DNA of 54,808 nucleotides from Candidatus Dormiibacterota bacterium (GTDB lineage: Bacteria; Chloroflexota; Dormibacteria; Aeolococcales; Aeolococcaceae). Below, piece by piece: positions 50,261 through 54,808 of the stretch; position 1 is the stretch's first letter; each line of letters opens with the position of its first letter. The notes below the pieces were generated by a model. The model worked only from the letters and a program-made list of their open reading frames with translations, was not told the DNA's origin and ran no database searches. A program made the position numbers and the translations under genes. The stretch spans positions 1 through 54,808 of the forward strand of contig PKXZ01000019.1 of the NCBI GenBank assembly GCA_003132525.1. Direction: 5' to 3'.

Positions 50261-50719
50261 ATGAGCGCCGACATCGATGCGCTGCGCAGGCTGCGCCGGG
50301 CCCGCGACCAGATGGATCGCGAGTACGCGGAGCCACTCGACGTCCCGGCGCTCGCTCGCACGGCTCTGATGTCGCCGGCCCACTTCAGCCGCCGCTTCCG
50401 CGAGGCCTACTCCGAGACGCCGTATTCCTACCTGATGACCCGGCGCATCGAGCGAGCGAAGTCGTTGCTGCGCCGCGGCGATCTGAGCGTGACGGACGTC
50501 TGCTTCGCTGTCGGCTGCTCGAGCCTCGGCTCGTTCTCCGCGCGGTTCACGGAGCTCGTCGGCGAGACGCCCTCCGCATACCGCGCCGGCAACCATGACG
50601 ACCTGCGTGTCGTGCCCGGCTGCCAGACGATGGTGATGACCCGTCCGCGCCGGCACAAGACCGGCGCGCACGCGGAAGCGAGCAGTTTCGGAGAAGCATC
50701 TGTCGCCGCACCCGCCTAG
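50261..50719 (+). CDS. AraC-family transcriptional regulator, DNA-binding domain only
   Basis: 152 aa. Two helix-turn-helix units: LDVPALARTALMSPAHFSRRF and LSVTDVCFAVGCSSLGSFSARF, followed by GETPSAYR, the typical AraC end. There is no N-terminal sensor domain, unlike most AraC proteins, and about 35 residues of unconserved tail follow. ATG 50261 has AGGAGGTGGA upstream. It ends 10 bases before a VOC gene, a common arrangement in actinobacteria, so it probably controls that gene and the divergent one. Confidence 0.9.
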   Translation: MSADIDALRRLRRARDQMDREYAEPLDVPALARTALMSPAHFSRRFREAYSETPYSYLMTRRIERAKSLLRRGDLSVTDVCFAVGCSSLGSFSARFTELVGETPSAYRAGNHDDLRVVPGCQTMVMTRPRRHKTGAHAEASSFGEASVAAPA

Positions 50720-50722
50720 CGT
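50717..50722 (+). promoter_or_regulatory. -10 element TAGCGT, leaderless promoter of VOC copy 3
   Basis: TAGCGT, whose first three bases are the AraC-gene stop codon, is followed by 7 bases and ATG 50730. No ribosome-binding site lies between. Confidence 0.5.
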
Positions 50723-50729
50723 CGGTGCG

Positions 50730-51134
50730 ATGACCATTTCGCTCAGCCGCGTGCACGTCCTCGTCGACGATCCAGACGCCGCCCTCAGCTTCTACCGCGA
50801 CACCCTCGGCCTCACGGTGCGCAACGAGGTCGCCCGCGACGGTTTCCGCTGGATCACCCTCGTCACTGCCAGCCAACCGGAGATCGAGATCGTGCTCTCG
50901 CAGCCGCACGCGTGCCGGTCCAGGGAGGACGGTGATGCACTTGCCGCCCTGCTCGCCAATGGCGAGCTGCAGACGGTCCAATTACGCTCCGACAACCTCG
51001 TCGCGACGTTTGACCAGGTTGCGGCGGCGCCCGAGGCCGAGGTACTCCAGGAGCCCATCACGCAACCGTCGGGAGCCCGCGATATCGCGGTGCGAGATCC
51101 CGCAGGGAACCATGTCCGCATCGAGCAGGGATAG
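50730..51134 (+). CDS. VOC-superfamily protein, copy 3
   Basis: 134 aa single VOC module: VHVLVDDPDAALSFYRDTLGL, RWITLVTASQPEIEIVL, and SGARDIAVRDPAGNHVRI. A paralogue of the VOC protein at 46881 by eye. Follows the AraC-type regulator by 10 bases. Could bind a small toxic or antibiotic molecule or act as a lyase; not decidable from sequence. Confidence 0.87.
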   Translation: MTISLSRVHVLVDDPDAALSFYRDTLGLTVRNEVARDGFRWITLVTASQPEIEIVLSQPHACRSREDGDALAALLANGELQTVQLRSDNLVATFDQVAAAPEAEVLQEPITQPSGARDIAVRDPAGNHVRIEQG

Positions 51135-51183
51135 CGTCAGCGCCCGGGCGGCGAACGCGCACTTGCGTCCGGGTTGCAAGGGC

Positions 51184-53529
51184 TCAGTGTTTTGAGGCGT
51201 GAACTCCGGTGAGCAACTCATAGGTCGGGTTCAAGATCGCGAGCCGCCGTCTCCAGGTTCCAACCGTGCCCACGACGACGAGATTGGTTCCGGGGTCAAT
51301 ACCGGGGATCCTCCGCCGACCAATGAATACGACAACGAGGCTTCCCGTCCCATCAGTGATCTCACACTCGAGGTTGGCCATGCCTTTCGCTGTCTCGACT
51401 CGCATTGACCGGATGCGCCCAGCAATCTTCACGTGCTGTCGCCACTCGATGTCCTGGATGGCTATTGTTCCAGCCAGTTCCTGATCAGCCGTGGTCGAAA
51501 ACTGCCTTCGCCCCAAGGGTGTGGCTGTCGCGATGCCGGAAGTTGGGGCGCCGCCATTGGGTTTGCGGTGGCGCACGTCGGGCCGAGCCGTGCTGTATGG
51601 CACGATCGTCGCTGACACATGGGGAACGGCTGCGACGGCGGTCGCGATGCGGCCGGCTGTGCGCTTTCGCAGCAGCCGCGTCAGGCGGGATTGCGCGGCG
51701 TAGCGAGGCAGCAGCACGGTGCACTCCGTCTTCCCATCTGCTGTCAGCGCGATGACATACTCGAGCGCCATCCTGTCGATGTGCGTATCTCTGGACTCGA
51801 CCAGGTCAAGGGGCAGATGCGCGAGGCCCAGGCGCTCCCACTGAGCTTTGAGCCGTTCTGCGGCGCCGGCGTTGGTGATGAAATGAACGGCTCGTATCTC
51901 GTCGGGGCGCAGAACCCGGGCATACTGGATCGTGCGCGCCGCCGCCATGTTCAGGTCGCCCACCATCACCACGACAACATGTCGTGGTAATACGGGTGTC
52001 TCGGCGGCCTCCACGGCGCCATGCTGCAACTGCATCGCTTCTGACGCGTACTGGCGATGCAGACGAAGCAGCCCGAAGTACATCGGCGGTGCGACAACAG
52101 CGATGATCCAGGCTCCCTCAGTGAACTTTGTCACCAAGAGGATGCCCACGACGGCAAGCGACACCGTTGCCGATAATCCGTTGACGATCACACCTAGACG
52201 CCATCGACGTCCGCGTAGTCGCAGATGGTGCTTTACCATGCCGCTCCCCGCGAGGCAGAATCCGGTGAAGACTCCGATTGCGTAGAGCCCCACCAGGGCG
52301 TTGAGCCGCGCCTGGAACGCGATGATGAGGACGATCGCCACCGCGGCCAGCACAAAGATGCCGTTGGAGAACACGAGCCGGTGGCCGCGCTTCGTCAGTT
52401 GTCGCGGCAGGAACGAATCGCCCGCAACGAAGCTCGCCAGGTATGGAAAGCCATTGAAGCTCGTGTTGCCACCGGTGAACAGGATGAGCACGGTGGCAAG
52501 CTGCACCACGAGGAACAGCACCGTTCCCATGACCCCCGCTCCCACAACGGCGCGCACTTCCTGCGAGACGACAGTCGGAGTCCCGGCTGCATAGGGCACC
52601 GCGTGAGTCCAGTGAGCCAGCAGCGAAGTGCCGGCGACGAGAAACCCAAGAATGCAGCACATGAAGACGAGCGTGATGCGCCCGTTGCGCGCTTCGGGTC
52701 TCCGGAACGAGGAGATGCCATTGGAGACGGCCTCGAGTCCGGTCAACGACGCCCCTCCATTCGCGAAGGACTTGAGCAGGAAGAAGACTCCGAGACCCAG
52801 GAGCGGCCCCTGTCCGGGCTGACCGGGTTGGTACCCGAGGCTTGTGGCGCTCGGTAGGGGCTGCGCACCAAGGTGTCCGGTCAGGCCCTTGACGACTCCC
52901 ACTATCACCACGATGCCCAGCGAGGCGACAAAGAAGTACGTGGGAACTGCGAAGAACCTCCCGGCCTCGCGTATCCCCCGTAGATTGCCGTAGAGCATCA
53001 ACAGGGTCACTGCCACCGTGATTTCGACAGTGAAGGGAATCAAAGGGCGATAGGCAGAGGTGAGTGCAGCGGTCCCTGCCGAAGTCTGGACCGCCACCGT
53101 CACGATGTAGTCGATCAGCAGAGCCACGGCACCGATCTGCGCGACCTTGGGTCCAAAGTTCTCGCGCGCGACGACATATGAGCCTCCCGCGCGCGGGTAT
53201 GCCCCGATGACTTGAAGGTACGAAAGCAGCACCAAAACCAGCACCGCAAGAATGGCGATGGTGACGGGTATGACCAAGGTGAATGCGCCGATGCCGATGA
53301 TTGGGACCAAGATGGCCAGCATCTCCTCCGTCCCGTAGGCCGACGAGGAGATCATGTCGGGGGCCAGGACCCCAAATGCGACGGGCTTGGAGAGCCGCTC
53401 GCCGCTCAGTTGTTCGGAGACGAGCGGACGTCCGAGGATCTTGTTCTTCAGACGGTATTGCCACGACTCCGGGTAGGCGTCGGGCGCGTAGGAGGGAGTG
53501 CGCTCAGGTGCAAATGGCGACGACGGCAC
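51184..53529 (-). CDS. APC-superfamily permease (KimA-like) fused to a C-terminal OB-fold domain
   Basis: 781 aa. The N-terminal part has KNKILGRPLVSEQL, SKPVAFGVLAPDMISSSAYGTEE and about twelve membrane helices to residue 475, like APC amino-acid or potassium transporters of the KimA group. A soluble alpha/beta part (about 500-640) includes VVVVMVGDLNMAAARTIQYAR, resembling the cytosolic domain of KimA. Residues 688-781 look like an OB-fold (VKIAGRIRSMRV, LECEITDGTGSLVVVFIGRRRIPGI), a domain usually found in nucleic-acid binders. GTG start at 53529; the 287 bases upstream hold no recognised riboswitch or gene. Confidence 0.85.
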   Translation of the reverse strand: MPSSPFAPERTPSYAPDAYPESWQYRLKNKILGRPLVSEQLSGERLSKPVAFGVLAPDMISSSAYGTEEMLAILVPIIGIGAFTLVIPVTIAILAVLVLVLLSYLQVIGAYPRAGGSYVVARENFGPKVAQIGAVALLIDYIVTVAVQTSAGTAALTSAYRPLIPFTVEITVAVTLLMLYGNLRGIREAGRFFAVPTYFFVASLGIVVIVGVVKGLTGHLGAQPLPSATSLGYQPGQPGQGPLLGLGVFFLLKSFANGGASLTGLEAVSNGISSFRRPEARNGRITLVFMCCILGFLVAGTSLLAHWTHAVPYAAGTPTVVSQEVRAVVGAGVMGTVLFLVVQLATVLILFTGGNTSFNGFPYLASFVAGDSFLPRQLTKRGHRLVFSNGIFVLAAVAIVLIIAFQARLNALVGLYAIGVFTGFCLAGSGMVKHHLRLRGRRWRLGVIVNGLSATVSLAVVGILLVTKFTEGAWIIAVVAPPMYFGLLRLHRQYASEAMQLQHGAVEAAETPVLPRHVVVVMVGDLNMAAARTIQYARVLRPDEIRAVHFITNAGAAERLKAQWERLGLAHLPLDLVESRDTHIDRMALEYVIALTADGKTECTVLLPRYAAQSRLTRLLRKRTAGRIATAVAAVPHVSATIVPYSTARPDVRHRKPNGGAPTSGIATATPLGRRQFSTTADQELAGTIAIQDIEWRQHVKIAGRIRSMRVETAKGMANLECEITDGTGSLVVVFIGRRRIPGIDPGTNLVVVGTVGTWRRRLAILNPTYELLTGVHASKH

Positions 53530-53816
53530 CGATATGCCCCCCGCACACTCGGCTCGTTCCCACGGAGTCAGGATGCGGGCTCAACCATCAACAATCCGTC
53601 AACGAACTCGCTCAAGCCACCCGTCCGCTCCCCGGCGATCCAGATCGGGTGCGGCACGGAGCGGAGCGACGCCTCGTCGCGCCGGTACGGCCAGCTCAGG
53701 ACCTACCATGTGGCTGCAGCGTTCCTGCCATTGCGAGTAGTACCGGATGGAAAAGAGGGCCACGGTTGGGGGGCTGTTCAGCAACTCCCCACGCACCCGC
53801 AGGCTCGGAGGTCATT

Positions 53817-54188
53817 GTGGAAGCCGAGAGCGCATTCGACACGCACCTGGACATCCGTTTCGCGCCGCTCGAGCTCATCGACGCGCAGGCGCTGGTCGAT
53901 GCGAATACGCACCCCTGGTACAACCAGACGCTCTGCCGCATCAACGATTGTGTGGTCCGCCTGGGAGTTGTCCAGGGCGAGTATGTCTGGCATACGCACG
54001 ACGACGAGGATGAGTTCTTCTATGTCGTCGAAGGACGGCTGCTTATCGATCTCGAAGACCGCACTGTCGAGCTCGCAGAGCGCAATGGGTTCAGCGTGCC
54101 CAAAGGAGTCAGGCATCGGCCCCGGGCTCCCGAACGCACCGTGATCCTGATGGTTGAGGGTGCCGGCGTCGTCCCAACCGGTGACTAG
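53817..54188 (+). CDS. Cupin-domain protein
   Basis: 123 aa small beta-barrel. Cupin motif 1 is HTHDDEDEFFYVVEGRLLI and motif 2 VPKGVRHRP, supplying His/Glu/His metal ligands. Such proteins are isomerases, dioxygenases or metal-dependent sensors; the function is unknown. GTG 53817 has GGAGG 5 bases upstream; longer upstream frames have no support. Ends 41 bases before a bidirectional terminator. Confidence 0.85.
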   Translation: MEAESAFDTHLDIRFAPLELIDAQALVDANTHPWYNQTLCRINDCVVRLGVVQGEYVWHTHDDEDEFFYVVEGRLLIDLEDRTVELAERNGFSVPKGVRHRPRAPERTVILMVEGAGVVPTGD

Positions 54189-54229
54189 AAGGCGCATAGA
54201 GCTCCCGCCCGCCGTTGAAGGGAAAGGCG

Positions 54230-54260
54230 AAAGGCGCCCGGCTCGGTGCCGGGCGCCTTT
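54230..54260. terminator. Bidirectional intrinsic terminator
   Basis: A perfect 13-bp stem AAAGGCGCCCGGC / GCCGGGCGCCTTT around a 5-base loop (TCGGT), with A and T residues flanking it. It lies between the convergent cupin and binding-protein genes and suits both directions. Confidence 0.85.
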
Positions 54261-54283
54261 GGTTCGGTTGTGGTGCTCGCCTG

Positions 54284-54808
54284 CTAGTGAGCGAGGATCT
54301 TGATCTCGTCCCAGTAATGGTCGAAGGCGGTGTTCGAACCGGCTCCTTGCACGTACGGCTGGATCAGGAAGTTACCGACCGAGTAGTAGAGGGGGATATA
54401 CACGGCGTTGGTCTGGAGGATCTGCGAAAGCTGGTTGTAGAGCGGCAGCGCCTGCGCCAGGGGCTCCGCATCCGCCTGCTTGAGGATGCTGTCGTACTGC
54501 GCGTTGTCGAATCCGCTGGTGTTCGCGCCCTCGGACGTGGCGATCGAACCCCAGAGGTTGTCGTACCAGTCCTGCGGGTGGTTGTAGTCGAATTGCCATC
54601 CGTCACGCGACATCATGTACTTGCCCGACAGACGGTCACTGATGAAGATCGACGCATCCGAGACCGCGTTGAGGTTGACATGGATACCGAGGTTGGTCTG
54701 CCACTCATTCTGGAGGTAGTCCGCCACGCTCTCGTTGAGGCTGCCGGAGTTGTACGAGTAGGTCAGGTTCTTCAGATCTGTTCCCGACGGGTCGTACTGC
54801 GCGATGAG
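54284..54808 (-). CDS. Oligopeptide/dipeptide ABC transporter substrate-binding protein, C-terminal part
   Basis: 174 codons; the 5' end lies beyond the window and the frame is open to its last base. VADYLQNEWQTNLGIHVNL, SRDGWQFDYNHPQDWYDNLW, SGFDNAQYDSILKQAD and AVYIPLYYSVGNFLIQPYVQG match the second lobe of SBP_bac_5 (OppA/DppA) proteins. It is an extracytoplasmic, probably lipid-anchored protein that delivers peptides to a membrane permease. No permease genes are visible. Confidence 0.9.
   Translation of the reverse strand, partial: LIAQYDPSGTDLKNLTYSYNSGSLNESVADYLQNEWQTNLGIHVNLNAVSDASIFISDRLSGKYMMSRDGWQFDYNHPQDWYDNLWGSIATSEGANTSGFDNAQYDSILKQADAEPLAQALPLYNQLSQILQTNAVYIPLYYSVGNFLIQPYVQGAGSNTAFDHYWDEIKILAH

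Noticed and set aside
53530-53816. c-di-AMP (ydaO) riboswitch upstream of the KimA-like permease
   Set aside because: The expected conserved segments of ydaO were not found on the minus strand; only an unremarkable 287-base spacer is visible.
1-54808. tRNA genes, CRISPR arrays, insertion sequences
   Set aside because: None recognised by eye: no tRNA-like T-arm except that of ssrA, no regularly spaced repeats, no transposase motifs.

Overview
The window is GC-rich, densely packed bacterial chromosome. Most start codons overlap the previous stop codon (ATGA, GTGA, TGATG). The mix of genes (MraZ/FtsL/FtsQ/FtsA/FtsZ with a non-standard mur gene set, type-2 isoleucyl-tRNA synthetase, actinobacteria-like ECF sigma and AraC/VOC genes, TAnnnT promoters with no leader) suggests an uncultured Terrabacteria lineage, most likely Chloroflexota or Candidatus Dormibacterota. 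This placement is my inference; no marker in the window settles it.

Layout. 1-8.7 kb: the C-terminal part of Lon, a metallo-beta-lactamase-fold hydrolase, a lipoprotein, a NUDIX hydrolase, a small zinc-ribbon protein and an alpha/beta hydrolase. These are followed by a coupled operon trpD / zinc-ribbon coiled-coil protein / rnhA / DUF1028 protein. RNase P RNA lies on the minus strand next to a peptidase E gene. 8.75-24.6 kb: the division and cell wall (dcw) cluster mraZ-rsmH-ftsL-ftsI-mraY-murD-ftsW-murG-mpl-murB-ddl-alpha/beta hydrolase-membrane MurF-like ligase-ftsQ. murC and murE are absent, an Mpl-type ligase sits in the usual murC slot, and the MurF-like ligase carries an N-terminal membrane domain. 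24.6-27.8 kb: an inserted epoxide hydrolase/metF pair (minus strand) and a divergent zinc-type dehydrogenase. 27.8-31.9 kb: a hairpin-rich spacer, then ftsA-ftsZ-nrdR-yggS. 31.95-41.95 kb: a translation and housekeeping operon ileS-lspA-rluD-gmk-coaC-coaB-priA-def-fmt-smpB. 41.96-45.5 kb: convergent hflX, an MFS transporter, an enoyl-CoA hydratase remnant and tmRNA (ssrA). 45.5-54.8 kb: accessory-looking genes. These are a sigma/anti-sigma-like pair (the sigma gene interrupted by one TGA), three VOC proteins around a UvrA-like ABC ATPase and an AraC regulator, an APC permease fused to an OB-fold domain, a cupin, a bidirectional terminator and the C-terminal part of an oligopeptide-binding protein.

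The genes work together as follows. MraY, MurG, MurD, MurB, Ddl and the Mpl/MurF-like ligases build lipid II, which FtsW and FtsI polymerise under FtsQ/FtsL/FtsA/FtsZ control. A MraZ operator overlaps the mraZ leader. Def and Fmt handle formyl-methionine, while SmpB, tmRNA and HflX rescue stalled ribosomes.

The most notable signals are: (i) a repeated TAnnnT-N6-8-ATG arrangement implying leaderless transcription of many operon-leading genes; (ii) an IleRS with a swapped GXHH signature; (iii) a chain of hairpins upstream of ftsA and a 14-bp hairpin between rsmH and ftsL; (iv) the rewired Mur ligase set; (v) a sigma factor interrupted at a probable Trp codon; (vi) an APC-OB fold fusion. All calls come from reading sequence and translations; no database search was run.
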